Source of the DNA: a gamma proteobacterium NOR5-3
Lineage (GTDB): Bacteria; Pseudomonadota; Gammaproteobacteria; Pseudomonadales; Halieaceae
DNA length: 64,000 bases
Reading direction: 5' to 3'
NCBI GenBank assembly: GCA_000158155.1
Contig: DS999409.1
Coordinates: 62,001 to 126,000 of the forward strand
Shown here: positions 18,292 to 27,230 of the stretch, piece by piece
How the letters are laid out: each line of letters begins with the position of its first letter
Position numbering within the stretch: position 1 is the first letter of the stretch
Program-made: the position numbers and the translations under genes
Notes under the pieces: generated by a model
The model's database searches: none
What the model was told of the DNA's origin: nothing
Seen by the model: only the letters and a program-made list of their open reading frames with translations

Positions 18292-19549
18292 TGGCATTAC
18301 CCCCGGCCGCGGTTGTATCAATGCAGCTGTGGCGCTCGTGCACACAGTAGCTATCCAGTTCACTGGCGGCGCTGACCAGAGGTATGAGTGCGCCGTCGCG
18401 GGCCGCCAGCGCTTGCCGAGCACTGCGAAGATCGGTCTGATCGCTCCACAGCGCCACTACCGCGATATCCTGTAGTGTTGTTAGCAGGGATCTAGGCAGG
18501 AAACCGTCTATGCCATAAGCAGGGTCTACTCCGGGTGCGATCATGAGTGCCGGGCAACCCCGGCGTCGGGCTGTACCGGCCTGAAGGCTCGCATCCTGAG
18601 CGCTGGGTCCCAGGCAGAGTACGAGTCCCCGAGGCCACAGTGTCAGCGTATTGGCTTCTCCCGTAGGCCCGGACATCGCTTGACTTTCAAGTTCCTGGGC
18701 TTCGTACCAGCTCAGGGCGTCAATTTTCTCCTGCACCGCGGATGCATCTACCTCAGGCCCGGTTAAAGCGGCAGTCTCCGCCTGTAGTGCTTCGGCTGGG
18801 CGCTGAAAACGCTGCACGTAGCGCGGGCCGCCGGCTTTGGGGCCCGTGCCTGATAAGCCCTGTCCGCCAAAGGGCTGGGATTCCACGACAGCGCCAATCT
18901 GGTTGCGATTCACATAAATGTTGCCGGCGTGAACGGCCGACGATGCATTTTTCACCCGATCATCAATACGGGTGTGTAAGCCAAAGGTCAGCCCATAGCC
19001 GCTGGCGTTGATGTTGTCGATGACACGGTCGTAGTTCTCGGCCTTGAAGCGGGCGATGTGCAATACCGGTCCAAAGACCTCCATCTCTATGTCTGCGATG
19101 CCAGTCACTTCGATCACCGCGGGCCCCACAAAGTAACCGCTGTTTGGTGCCCGGAGTTGTTTGAGCAATCGGCCATCCTGCCTGGCCTTTTCAACATAGG
19201 TCTGGATCGAGTCCTGAGCCTGGGCGTTGATTACCGGACCTATGTCTGTCGCCAGGGACCATGGGTCTCCCAGGTCGAGTTCGTCCATAGCGCCGTGGAG
19301 CATTTCCAGAATGATATCGGCGATATCGTCCTGCACATAAAGTATGCGCAGCGCTGAGCAACGCTGTCCGGCTGATTGGAAGGCCGAGGCTAGCGCGTCT
19401 CGAATCGCCTGTTCCGGAAGTGCTGTGGAATCCACGATACCGGCGTTGATGCCTCCGGTTTCGGCGATGATCGGTGCTGCCGGAGACATGTGTGTGGCCA
19501 TGCTACGGTTGATCGCCTGCGCCGTCGCTGTAGAGCCGGTAAAGCACAC
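18266..19549 (-). CDS. putA: PutA, C-terminal fragment (aldehyde dehydrogenase remainder), out of frame
   Basis: Second reading frame of the split putA. It carries most of the L-glutamate gamma-semialdehyde dehydrogenase domain, which oxidises P5C-derived semialdehyde to glutamate with NAD. The catalytic Glu lies in ETGGINA and the nucleophilic Cys in GQRCS. The cofactor/substrate motif MEVFGPVL and the glycine-rich FGGQGLSGTGPKAGGP follow. The far C-terminus ends with TAAGGNASL, the conserved PutA tail, so the reading frame is intact to its proper end. The first in-frame start, a GTG at 19549, lies inside the Rossmann part, so this piece cannot be an enzyme alone. Restoring one base near 19584 joins it to the upstream part. 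Confidence 0.9.
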   Translation of the reverse strand: MCFTGSTATAQAINRSMATHMSPAAPIIAETGGINAGIVDSTALPEQAIRDALASAFQSAGQRCSALRILYVQDDIADIILEMLHGAMDELDLGDPWSLATDIGPVINAQAQDSIQTYVEKARQDGRLLKQLRAPNSGYFVGPAVIEVTGIADIEMEVFGPVLHIARFKAENYDRVIDNINASGYGLTFGLHTRIDDRVKNASSAVHAGNIYVNRNQIGAVVESQPFGGQGLSGTGPKAGGPRYVQRFQRPAEALQAETAALTGPEVDASAVQEKIDALSWYEAQELESQAMSGPTGEANTLTLWPRGLVLCLGPSAQDASLQAGTARRRGCPALMIAPGVDPAYGIDGFLPRSLLTTLQDIAVVALWSDQTDLRSARQALAARDGALIPLVSAASELDSYCVHERHSCIDTTAAGGNASLLAADSD

Positions 19550-21804
19550 TCCTGCAACAGTCGGTGATGCGGTGAGTGCTGTCCCACAGTGTGACCGTCC
19601 CCGGGAAGGAACTGCAGCACTTCCCGGGGCACGCCCGCGGCGTGGAGAAGCTTCACGGCGGCAGCTGCAATCAGCGGTGTAGTTTCTGCCGGTTTTGCCA
19701 ATACGCCGTTACCGGCGACCAAGGCGGCGGCTATCTGACCGGTAAAAATGGCCAGGGGAAAGTTCCAGGGTGATATGCAGGTAATAATACCCCGGGCTTC
19801 GCCATGGGCCAGATCTTCTCCGCGATTGGCATAGTAGCGAAGGAAGTCTACGGCTTCGCGTATCTCTGCTACGGCGTCCGGCGCGCACTTGCCGGCTTCT
19901 CGAGCGAGCAGGGCCATCAGCTCCCCGGTATTGGTTTCAAACAAGTCTGCCGCCAGACGCAGGCTAAATGCACGCTGCTGTGCGCCCGCATGGTTCCAGT
20001 CCTTCGCTTCCGCGATGGCGCGTTCGCAGTCCGTATGGTTTGCTTCTATAGCGTAGCCCACAACGTCCCCGGGGTTGGCGGGGTTGGTGATTTCTCGTCC
20101 AAGCGTGGAGTCCACCGGGCAGGCCAAAAGTGGTTCTACCTGCCAGTGCTGTGTGGCAAAACGCTCTCTTGCCAGATCCAGGGCCTCAATGACGTTGCTG
20201 TTGTTCAGATCCCAGCCGCGGGAAGCCTGACGCTCGGGCGCATAAATATCCGCAGGGTCGCAAAGTGATGCAGGCCGCGACGTCTGAATGTTACTCAAGC
20301 GCATAAAGGGATCTTCGGCCAGGGCTATGGGCGAGTAGGCGGGATCAACGACCTTGTGCACAAAGGATGAGTTTGCGCCGTTCTCCAGAAGTCTGCGAAC
20401 CAGATAGGCCAGAAGATCCTTGTGCGGACCCACCGGCGCATAGATGCGGCAGTTCGCGCCGTCGGCGATGAGTTGGTTGAACAGTGTTTCACCCATGCCG
20501 TGGAGACGCTGGAATTCGTAGTCCGCACGCTCGCCCGCAAGCTCCAATATGGTGGCCGCCGTCTGCGCGTTATGAGTAGCAAACTGAGGGTAGATCCGAT
20601 CAGTCATGCCCAGTAGCTTTGCCGCGCAGCAAATGTAGGACATGTCTGTCGCACTGCGTCGAGTGAATACCGGATAGTCCGATACTCCGTCGACCTGCGC
20701 CTGCTTTATTTCGGAATCCCAGTACGCACCTTTTACCAGTCGCACCATAATGCGACGATCCAAAGACGATGCGAGCTTGTACAGCCAATCGATAACCGGT
20801 GCCGCGCGTTTTTGATAAGCCTGCACCACAACGCCGAAACCGTCCCAGCCCGCAAGTTCCTCATCAGACAGTGCGGCTTTGACCACATGTAAAAAAGGCT
20901 CCAGTCGCTGGGATTCCTCTGCGTCGACGTTGAGTCCAAGATTCGCATCCCGGGCGAGCCGGGCGAGTGTATTGAGTCGCGGGGCCAACTCTTTGAGTAG
21001 TCTGGATTGCTTGGCATATTCAAATCGTGGGTGGAGTGCCGAGAGCTTTACGGAGATTCCGGGGCGATCGTGCATAGCTCCCTCGGACGTTGATTTTCCA
21101 ATAGCGCGGATGGCGTTCGCGTAAGCTTCGAAATAGGCATCGGCATCGGCCTGCGTGAGCGCGGCCTCGCCCAGCATGTCAAAGGAGTAGCGGAAGCCGC
21201 GTCGCGTTTCTTCCTCGGCTCTTTTGAGGGCTTCCTCTATGGTTTGTCCTAAAACAAACTGATTACCCATTTCGCGCATGGCGCGCTTCACCGCGAGACG
21301 CACAACAGGTTCGCCCAGGCGCTTCACCGTGCGGTTGAGCAGGCCGGAAACACTTGCCGAATTATCATCATCCAAAACGCGACCGGTCATCATCAGTGCA
21401 ATAGTGGAGGCGTTGACCACTGCCGACCCTGATTTTCCGCTATGTTCGCTCCAGTCGTAGGGCGTGATTTTGTCTTCGATGAGCGTATCGATGGTGCCGG
21501 GGTCGGGCACGCGGAGAAGGGCTTCGGCCAGGCACATGAGGGCGATGCCTTCATTGGTTGAGAGCCCGTATTCGGCGAGAAACATTTCCATAAGCCCGGG
21601 TTTACCGGCGCTTCTTATGCGCTCGATGAGATCAACAGCGCGGGCTTGGGCCCGTTGGCGGAGGTCCAGATCAATGCCGGCGCCCCCGGCGAGCGCGGCG
21701 AGTATGTCTTCCTCGTCTGCTACGTGATGGGCGCGGATCGCGTCGAGCTCTCCGTCGTTTATGTTCGCCATAGGACGACTCTCAAACGTAATAGCCTGGT
21801 TCAT
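19390..21804 (-). CDS. putA: PutA, proline dehydrogenase and start of aldehyde dehydrogenase, frameshifted
   Basis: FAD-dependent proline dehydrogenase part of the bifunctional PutA, which oxidises proline to pyrroline-5-carboxylate and feeds electrons to quinone. Barrel motifs are intact: NVDAEESQRLEPF, MVRLVKGAYWDSEIK, FATHNAQTA, YEFQRLHGMGE and the FAD-contact region GPHKDLLAYLVRRLLENGANSSFV. The aldehyde dehydrogenase domain begins normally (SPWNFPLAIFTGQIAAAL) until GDGHTVG, after which the frame is lost and about 65 nonsense residues follow. There is no N-terminal ribbon-helix-helix, so it would not repress its own operon as E. coli PutA does. ATG 21804 has AGAGGA upstream. With the lost base restored the full protein would be 1179 residues. 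Confidence 0.93.
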   Translation of the reverse strand: MNQAITFESRPMANINDGELDAIRAHHVADEEDILAALAGGAGIDLDLRQRAQARAVDLIERIRSAGKPGLMEMFLAEYGLSTNEGIALMCLAEALLRVPDPGTIDTLIEDKITPYDWSEHSGKSGSAVVNASTIALMMTGRVLDDDNSASVSGLLNRTVKRLGEPVVRLAVKRAMREMGNQFVLGQTIEEALKRAEEETRRGFRYSFDMLGEAALTQADADAYFEAYANAIRAIGKSTSEGAMHDRPGISVKLSALHPRFEYAKQSRLLKELAPRLNTLARLARDANLGLNVDAEESQRLEPFLHVVKAALSDEELAGWDGFGVVVQAYQKRAAPVIDWLYKLASSLDRRIMVRLVKGAYWDSEIKQAQVDGVSDYPVFTRRSATDMSYICCAAKLLGMTDRIYPQFATHNAQTAATILELAGERADYEFQRLHGMGETLFNQLIADGANCRIYAPVGPHKDLLAYLVRRLLENGANSSFVHKVVDPAYSPIALAEDPFMRLSNIQTSRPASLCDPADIYAPERQASRGWDLNNSNVIEALDLARERFATQHWQVEPLLACPVDSTLGREITNPANPGDVVGYAIEANHTDCERAIAEAKDWNHAGAQQRAFSLRLAADLFETNTGELMALLAREAGKCAPDAVAEIREAVDFLRYYANRGEDLAHGEARGIITCISPWNFPLAIFTGQIAAALVAGNGVLAKPAETTPLIAAAAVKLLHAAGVPREVLQFLPGDGHTVGQHSPHHRLLQECALPALQRRRRRSTVAWPHTCLRQHRSSPKPEASTPVSWIPQHFRNRRFETR
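19583..19585 (-). other. Apparent one-base deletion in putA (G run on the coding strand)
   Basis: On the coding strand the sequence reads ACT GTG GG then ACA GCA CTC. Adding one G gives T-V-G-T-A-L-T-A and joins both halves of the aldehyde dehydrogenase domain with the order seen in PutA. The total then becomes exactly 1180 codons. A miscounted G in a short run is the simplest explanation, either in the cell or in the assembly. Confidence 0.9.
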
Positions 21805-21827
21805 TCTGGGTTCCTCTGTGGATTCAA

Positions 21828-23345
21828 TCAAGCGTTCGCAGGGCTAATCTCAGCGCGACCCGCCATGGTGAGTGCCAGATAATCGTGTCTCCGCCCGATG
21901 ATGCGTTCTGGACGGTCTCCCAGCAGACTGACCCCCACAGCCGCCAGGCTGCTCAACAGAAATCCAGGAATGATTTCATAGAGATAGGCCGAGAGTGGCT
22001 GGCCATCGATTTCCAGCGGGGCATAAATCCATATCAGGACCGTTACCGCGCCCGTGATCATGCCGGCCAGCGCGCCGTTACGAGTGAACCGCTTCCAGAA
22101 CAGGCTGAGCAGAATAATGGGTCCAAAAGCAGCACCGAAGCCCGCCCAGGCGTTACTGACCAGGGACAGGATGGATGCGGAACGATCAAAGGCAAGAATA
22201 ATGGCCACGATGGATACCGCGAGCACCGAGAGGCGTCCCACCAGTACCAGCTCTTTTTGGCTCGCCGACCGGCGCACAAAGGCTTTGTAGAAATCCTCGG
22301 TGAGAGAACTCGATGAGACTAATAGTTGAGATGAGATAGTGCTCATAATGGCCGCGAGTATGGCGGCCAGAAGGAAGCCACCGACCAAGGGGTGGAACAG
22401 CACTTGAGACAGCAAAATGAACACGGTCTCAGGATCATCAAGGGTTGTGGAGGTGCCGGAGACGTAGGCGACGCCCGCGATGCCCGTGCCCACGGCACCG
22501 AGCACGGTGACCAGCATCCAGCTCATGCCAATGTGGCGGGCGGTGGCCACATCCTTGAGCGTGCGGATGGCCATGAAGCGCACAATAATGTGTGGCTGCC
22601 CGAAGTAGCCCAGTCCCCAGGACAGGCTGGATATGAGCCCGATGGCGGTAACGCCGCTAAACCAGCTGAGCATGCTCGGATCGACACTTTTTACCTGTGC
22701 GGCGGTAGCCTCGAATCCACCGAGTTGCGTAATGGCCACAGCCGGCACCATGATCAGGGCAATAAACATAATGACGCCCTGTACGAAGTCCGTGAGGCTT
22801 ACCGCCAGGAAACCTCCAAACAGCGTGTAAGCCACAACTACACCAGCGGTCAAAAACAGCCCTATTTCATAGCTCAGGCCGAAGGAGCTTTCGAACAGCT
22901 TGCCGCCGGCCACAACCCCTGACGAGGTGTAGAGCGTAAAGAACACGACGATCACCAGAGACGAGATCACGCGGAGCGATCGTGATTGGTCATCAAAGCG
23001 TTTTTCGAAAAAGTCTGGAATGGTGATGGAGTCATCTGCAAGCTCGGTATACACCCGCAGCCGTGGCGCCACCAACAGGTAATTAAGATATGCTCCGGCA
23101 ACAAGCCCTACCGCAATCCAGACGGCGCTAAAGCCGGCGAGATAGATCGCCCCGGGAAGCCCCATGAGCATCCAGCCGCTCATGTCCGACGCTCCCGCTG
23201 ATAGTGCACCCACAGCGGGATGCAGTTGTCGTCCGCCGAGCATGTACTCCGAAACATCACTTGTGGAATTGCGGTAAGCGTAGACACCGATACCCATCAT
23301 GAGCACAAAGTATCCCGCTAAGGAAACCAGCGTATAAATTGACAT
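21828..23345 (-). CDS. putP: Sodium/proline symporter PutP
   Basis: Member of the sodium:solute symporter family, 505 residues with about 13 membrane segments, importing proline with Na+. Family-typical stretches are the N-terminal [29 protein letters not shown] in the second segment (ion/substrate site), [16 protein letters not shown], and [16 protein letters not shown] in the segment with the serine-rich Na2 site. It sits 3 bp after proA and 23 bp before the putA start, so the three are very probably one transcript. PutP next to PutA is the classic proline utilisation pair. The C-terminus is normal. Confidence 0.96.
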   Translation of the reverse strand: MSIYTLVSLAGYFVLMMGIGVYAYRNSTSDVSEYMLGGRQLHPAVGALSAGASDMSGWMLMGLPGAIYLAGFSAVWIAVGLVAGAYLNYLLVAPRLRVYTELADDSITIPDFFEKRFDDQSRSLRVISSLVIVVFFTLYTSSGVVAGGKLFESSFGLSYEIGLFLTAGVVVAYTLFGGFLAVSLTDFVQGVIMFIALIMVPAVAITQLGGFEATAAQVKSVDPSMLSWFSGVTAIGLISSLSWGLGYFGQPHIIVRFMAIRTLKDVATARHIGMSWMLVTVLGAVGTGIAGVAYVSGTSTTLDDPETVFILLSQVLFHPLVGGFLLAAILAAIMSTISSQLLVSSSSLTEDFYKAFVRRSASQKELVLVGRLSVLAVSIVAIILAFDRSASILSLVSNAWAGFGAAFGPIILLSLFWKRFTRNGALAGMITGAVTVLIWIYAPLEIDGQPLSAYLYEIIPGFLLSSLAAVGVSLLGDRPERIIGRRHDYLALTMAGRAEISPANA

Positions 23346-23348
23346 GTT

Positions 23349-24647
23349 TTAGCTCCGGGTTTGTCCGTCACCGCGGACTTGATATTTGAAACTGGTGAGT
23401 TGCTCGAGTCCCACGGGGCCTCGGGCATGCATTTTTCCTGTGGCGATACCAATCTCGGCGCCCATGCCAAATTCGCCACCGTCGGAAAACTGCGTGGAGG
23501 CGTTGTGCATCACAACGGCGGAATCAATGGTGTTCAGAAATGTTTCTGCCGCCGCGGCGTCTTCGGTGAGTATCGCTTCGGTGTGACCCGAGGAGTGCTC
23601 GCTGATGAAGGCGCAGGCTTCCTGAAGGTCACGCACCACCTTGATAGACAGCACGGCATCGAGATACTCCTCGCGCCAGTCAGATTCGCTGGCGGCGAGC
23701 ACCCGCGGGTCGCAGTCCTGCGCCTGCTGGTCGCCGCGAAGCTCGCAGTCCCCAAGGCTGTCGGCCAGTAAAGGAATAAACGTTTTTGCAATCGACTCGT
23801 CCACGACCAGACTTTCGGTGGCGCCGCAGATACCCGTGCGGCGCAACTTGGCGTTTTTCACAATGTCGGCTGCTTTCGACAGGTCCGCCGCGCTGTGAAC
23901 GTAGCTGTGGCAGTTGCCATCCAGATGCAGGAGCGTAGGCACCCGGGCCTCGTCGCGCACCAGCTGCACCAGGCTGCGTCCACCGCGGGGAATTACCAGG
24001 TCCACATAATCGATACAGCGCAGTAATGCGCCTACGGCGGCTCGGTCTGTGCTGTCTACCAGCTGTACACAGTCGCCTGGGAGTCGTGCCGCCGCCAGTC
24101 CCTTTTGCATGGCCTGGACAATCAGGCGACTGGAGTTAAGGCTTTCGGAGCCGCCTCGAAGGATCACGGCGTTGCCGGATTTGAGGCATAGGGCGCCGGC
24201 ATCTGCACCTACGTTCGGACGCGACTCATAAATCATGCCGATCACACCGATGGGCGTTGCGACGCGGCTTATCTTAAGTCCATTGGGCCGCGTGGTTTCC
24301 ATGAGGCTTCGTCCCACGGGGTCCGGGAGTTCCGCTATTTGCTCCAGAGCCGAGGCCATGGCTTCGATGCGGGGCTCGTTAAGCTCCAGTCGATCGATAA
24401 ATGAGGCGGGTTTTCCCGCCTCGCGAGCGTTGGCGACGTCCTGGGTGTTGGCCTCGATGAGTGCCGCACTTGTTTCGCGCAAGGCTGCTGCCGCAGCGCG
24501 AAGTGCCGAGTTTTTCTGCTCCGTGGTGGCAGCTGCCAGTTCGCAGGCTGCCTGGCGGGAGCGGCGCCCCAGCTCCAGCACGTATTCTTCAGCCGAGAGG
24601 ATAGACGTGCCGGGTTTTTCAATGATTTTGCTCAGATCTGTAGTCAC
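23349..24647 (-). CDS. proA: Gamma-glutamyl phosphate reductase ProA
   Basis: Second enzyme of proline synthesis: NADPH-dependent reduction of gamma-glutamyl phosphate to glutamate semialdehyde in the cytosol. The 432 residues match the usual family length. Seen: [15 protein letters not shown], the dinucleotide-site segment [26 protein letters not shown], and the catalytic cysteine in [12 protein letters not shown]. Near the end [20 protein letters not shown] is the standard ProA signature region. The start is GTG 24647 with AAGGA upstream. It is 3 bp from putP downstream and 142 bp from proC upstream. A biosynthetic gene coupled so closely to putP and putA is unusual. Confidence 0.97.
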   Translation of the reverse strand: MTTDLSKIIEKPGTSILSAEEYVLELGRRSRQAACELAAATTEQKNSALRAAAAALRETSAALIEANTQDVANAREAGKPASFIDRLELNEPRIEAMASALEQIAELPDPVGRSLMETTRPNGLKISRVATPIGVIGMIYESRPNVGADAGALCLKSGNAVILRGGSESLNSSRLIVQAMQKGLAAARLPGDCVQLVDSTDRAAVGALLRCIDYVDLVIPRGGRSLVQLVRDEARVPTLLHLDGNCHSYVHSAADLSKAADIVKNAKLRRTGICGATESLVVDESIAKTFIPLLADSLGDCELRGDQQAQDCDPRVLAASESDWREEYLDAVLSIKVVRDLQEACAFISEHSSGHTEAILTEDAAAAETFLNTIDSAVVMHNASTQFSDGGEFGMGAEIGIATGKMHARGPVGLEQLTSFKYQVRGDGQTRS

Positions 24648-24702
24648 AGCTTTAAATTCCTTGGTTCATAAAATGAAAGAAATGCAGAGGTGAAAGCGCT
24701 GC

Positions 24703-24756
24703 TGCCTGTCGTGAGACCCTAGACGCCGTTGCCTGTCGTGAGACCCTAAACGCGCC
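24703..24756. repeat. Two-copy 27-bp tandem repeat between proC and proA
   Basis: Copies at 24703-24729 and 24730-24756 share 23 of their first 24 bases; the core is TGCCTGTCGTGAGACCCTA. They occupy the 142-bp proC-proA gap and would be in the leader of the transcript. No ORF uses them convincingly. Confidence 0.85.
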
Positions 24757-24789
24757 GGGGCCTCTGTAGGCTGTCCGCGGGTAGCTCGC

Positions 24790-25578
24790 TCAGCGCAGCT
24801 CCACCGCTCGGGAATAGGCAGATTGCAGCGTGGCGGTGAGCAGGTTGTCGAGCTGCTCATCCGGGTTTAGAGCACGCAGGCCCGCGTATGTCGTGCCGTT
24901 TTTGCTGGTAACGCGATCGCGAAGGCCGTCAAGTGCGGCATCACTGTCCAGCGCCATTTCCATTGCGCCTTGCAGGGTTTTCAGGACCAGGACTCGCGCC
25001 TGATCGGGGCTAAAGCCGAGACCCTGGGCGGCTTCTATCCAGGCTCGGGCAAATTCAAACGCGTAGCCCGGACCACTGCCAGCTACCGCGGTGACGCGAT
25101 CCAGGGCGTCTTCGCTGGACACCCAGAGCGCATGTCCGGCGGCTGCCATGAGCTGATCAACGAGCACTCGGTGTTGCTGCTCTAGATCCTCGGACGCATA
25201 AAGACCGCTAACCCCCTTGCCCAGTGCCACGGGGAGATTGGGCATCACCCGCGCCACGCAGGGATTGCCCGTGATTTTGATCAGCGATGAGCAGGAAAAT
25301 CCGGCGGCAAGTGAGAGGTATAAGCCGCGGGGCGCCAGGAAGTGGCGATAGTTCGGTAGTACCTCCGCGATCATCTGTGGCTTAACGCCGATCACCATGA
25401 TGTCGAATTGCTGGCTGCCCAGATCGCCGGGCGAGCGAACTTGTGGGACGTGGTCCGGAAAGCGTCGCAGACCGCTGGGTGATACTACGGTGAACTCAAA
25501 ATCATCAATATGCTGCCACTGCTCGAGCAGGGCTCCTCCCATACTGCCACAGCCGAGCATGAGCACGCGCGTTGCCAT
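24790..25578 (-). CDS. proC: Pyrroline-5-carboxylate reductase ProC
   Basis: Last enzyme of proline synthesis, reducing P5C to proline with NAD(P)H. The Rossmann motif LGCGSMGGALL stands at the very N-terminus of the 262-residue form starting at 25578, as in family members of about 270 residues. Further signatures are VIGVKPQM, ARVMPNLPVALGKGV and the C-terminal dimerisation signature region VAGSGPGYAFEF. The frame is open upstream to an ATG at 25656 and a start at 25692, which would add an STK-repeat tail; these starts cannot be excluded. First gene of the proC-proA-putP-putA series. The C-terminus is complete. Confidence 0.93.
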   Translation of the reverse strand: MATRVLMLGCGSMGGALLEQWQHIDDFEFTVVSPSGLRRFPDHVPQVRSPGDLGSQQFDIMVIGVKPQMIAEVLPNYRHFLAPRGLYLSLAAGFSCSSLIKITGNPCVARVMPNLPVALGKGVSGLYASEDLEQQHRVLVDQLMAAAGHALWVSSEDALDRVTAVAGSGPGYAFEFARAWIEAAQGLGFSPDQARVLVLKTLQGAMEMALDSDAALDGLRDRVTSKNGTTYAGLRALNPDEQLDNLLTATLQSAYSRAVELR

Positions 25579-25601
25579 CTGCCGGGGCTCGGTGGCCTCT
25601 T

Positions 25602-25628
25602 TGCTCTTGGTGCTCTTGGTGCTCTTGG
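25602..25628. repeat. Three perfect 9-bp repeats just upstream of proC
   Basis: TGCTCTTGG is repeated three times, with a degenerate fourth copy after it. The period keeps the reading frame, so if proC starts at 25656 or 25692 it encodes an S-T-K tripeptide repeat at the N-terminus. Confidence 0.9.
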
Positions 25629-25778
25629 TGCTCCTGTGTGTGGTCGAGCTGCTCATAAACCGCCGGGGTCTCCGTTGTGGTGCGCTGGGCAATACCCTTC
25701 GGACCGGGCTGCAAAAAGCGGCACATCTGCTTGTGGCCGGCGAGGATTTTTAAAGCACCTGACGCCGTTAATTGTTTC

Positions 25779-25798
25779 GCATTATAAGTAAATAATGC
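25779..25798. promoter_or_regulatory. Perfect 7+7 palindrome, candidate operator of the proline locus
   Basis: GCATTAT, six bases AAGTAA, ATAATGC. It is AT-rich and centred between the divergent proC and proB genes. Shape and size fit a dimeric repressor or activator site. It does not match the ARG-box consensus I know. Confidence 0.55.
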
Positions 25799-25907
25799 AC
25801 CTTCAATCAACGCCCATCTTCATGCGGTATTTTTGATTAGCGCGCAAATAACTGAAATTAAAGCATTTTAAACTGCTATTCGGAGTATTGCGGTTACATT
25901 AGGTCGC

Positions 25908-25935
25908 TTGGCATGTTAACCTTGCCGGCAATAAT
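25908..25935 (+). promoter_or_regulatory. Candidate sigma-70 promoter for proB
   Basis: TTGGCA and AATAAT separated by 16 bases, ending 87 bp before the chosen proB start. Two of the hexamer positions deviate from consensus. The prediction is by eye only. Confidence 0.4.
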
Positions 25936-26022
25936 TACTTATTAAACAAATTAATTGGCGCGTCTTGATGCGCTGACTCAACGAACTGTTGCCCACTCAA
26001 AATGACTCAGAGGACTTTTGAA

Positions 26023-27225
26023 ATGACTGCTTTTGACACCGACCGAGCCGAATTCGGCCACACAGCGAAGCGTGATAAGCCGCGCATCGTTGTTAAGGTT
26101 GGTTCCAGCTTACTCGCGAATACGCCGGACCTGCGCCCCCGATATGCCTTCATGCATGGTTTACTCAGTGACATTGCCCGGTTACGGGATCAGGGCTACG
26201 AGGTAGTTTTGGCATCGTCCGGATCTGTTGCCCTGGGTCTCAACGCGCTGAAGTCCGACAGCGAGCGCGCCGGAATCCAGGAAAAGCAGGCCGCAGCGGC
26301 CTGCGGGCAACCTGTCTTGCTCAACGCCTACAAGCAAATTGCGCTGGAGCACGGTTTTGACATTGCCCAGGTGCTGGTCACTCTGGATGACCTTGAGAAT
26401 CGACGGCGTTTCCTGAACACCAAGAACACGGTGCACAAGCTGCTGGAGCTGGGTGTTCTGCCGATCGTCAACGAGAACGACACCATCACCACAGAAGAGA
26501 TTCGGGTAGGGGACAACGATCGACTGGCCGCAAAAGTGGCGCAAATGATCCAGGCACAGCATCTGGTCATCCTCACCAGCGTGGATGGTCTTTACGACAG
26601 AAATCCCGAAGAAGCCGGGGCGCAATTCATCGATCAGGTCGATGATGTTAGTGAATATCTCGCCGTTACCAGTGGCACGAGCGCTCTGGGTACCGGCGGT
26701 ATGTTCACCAAGATGCAGGCCGCGAACATGGCTCAGAACGCCGGATGCGAGACCATCATCTCGCGTGGAATCATAGATGACCCGATCTCTTCCGCATTGG
26801 AAAACAAGCGTCCCAACACGCGCTGCGTGGCAAAGTCGACCCCACAATCTGCCTGGGCAGTCTGGCTGACGGACCGACTACAGATGGCGGGCAGCCTGGT
26901 GCTCTCGCAGTCTGCTGCGGACTCACTGGAGAATAGCGACGACGGGATCTCCTGTTCTGATCTCATCTCTATTCATCAGGCTTTCCAGAAGGCTGACGTG
27001 CTGCACATCTACGACGAGCGCGGTGTTGAGCGTGCCAGGGGCTTGTCTAACTTTTCATCGGACGAGGCTGCGCTGATCGCCTCCAACCCCGATCGGGACG
27101 TTCGTGAGCTGCTGGGCTATCAGGCTGAGATGACCTTGGTGAATCGTAAAAATCTGGTGATACTGGAAGATCACCATCTACCCTGGGATGAGCCCGAAGA
27201 GCAGGTGCGGGTTATTGCTGCCTAA
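26023..27225 (+). CDS. proB: Glutamate 5-kinase ProB
   Basis: First and committed step of proline synthesis: ATP-dependent phosphorylation of glutamate. The amino-acid kinase domain covers about 20-275 (IVVKVGSSLL, LASSGSVALGL, INENDTIT, VGDNDRLAAKVAQ, GTGGMFTKMQAA) and a C-terminal PUA domain about 290-400. I start at ATG 26023 because AGAGGA lies 8 bases upstream; the ATG at 26002 lacks such a site. The Asp aligned with E. coli Asp107, whose change to Asn relieves proline inhibition, is kept in VTLDDLENR, so feedback control is likely retained. It is not next to an obg gene, where many gammaproteobacterial proB genes lie, so it may be a second copy. Confidence 0.95.
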   Translation: MTAFDTDRAEFGHTAKRDKPRIVVKVGSSLLANTPDLRPRYAFMHGLLSDIARLRDQGYEVVLASSGSVALGLNALKSDSERAGIQEKQAAAACGQPVLLNAYKQIALEHGFDIAQVLVTLDDLENRRRFLNTKNTVHKLLELGVLPIVNENDTITTEEIRVGDNDRLAAKVAQMIQAQHLVILTSVDGLYDRNPEEAGAQFIDQVDDVSEYLAVTSGTSALGTGGMFTKMQAANMAQNAGCETIISRGIIDDPISSALENKRPNTRCVAKSTPQSAWAVWLTDRLQMAGSLVLSQSAADSLENSDDGISCSDLISIHQAFQKADVLHIYDERGVERARGLSNFSSDEAALIASNPDRDVRELLGYQAEMTLVNRKNLVILEDHHLPWDEPEEQVRVIAA

Positions 27226-27230
27226 GGTGT

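Larger units (their letters stand above)
25579..26022. other. AT-rich divergent control region between proC and proB
   Basis: The only stretch over 300 bases without a clear gene. The proC side holds the 9-bp repeats and a possible N-terminal extension of proC. From about 25750 the sequence becomes much richer in A and T than its surroundings and contains a perfect palindrome and a promoter-like hexamer pair. No RNA gene or conserved small ORF is visible. Confidence 0.7.

Noticed and set aside
24666-24860. 64-codon frame over the 27-bp repeats between proC and proA
   Set aside because: It overlaps the true end of proC and its protein is low-complexity with no family resemblance.
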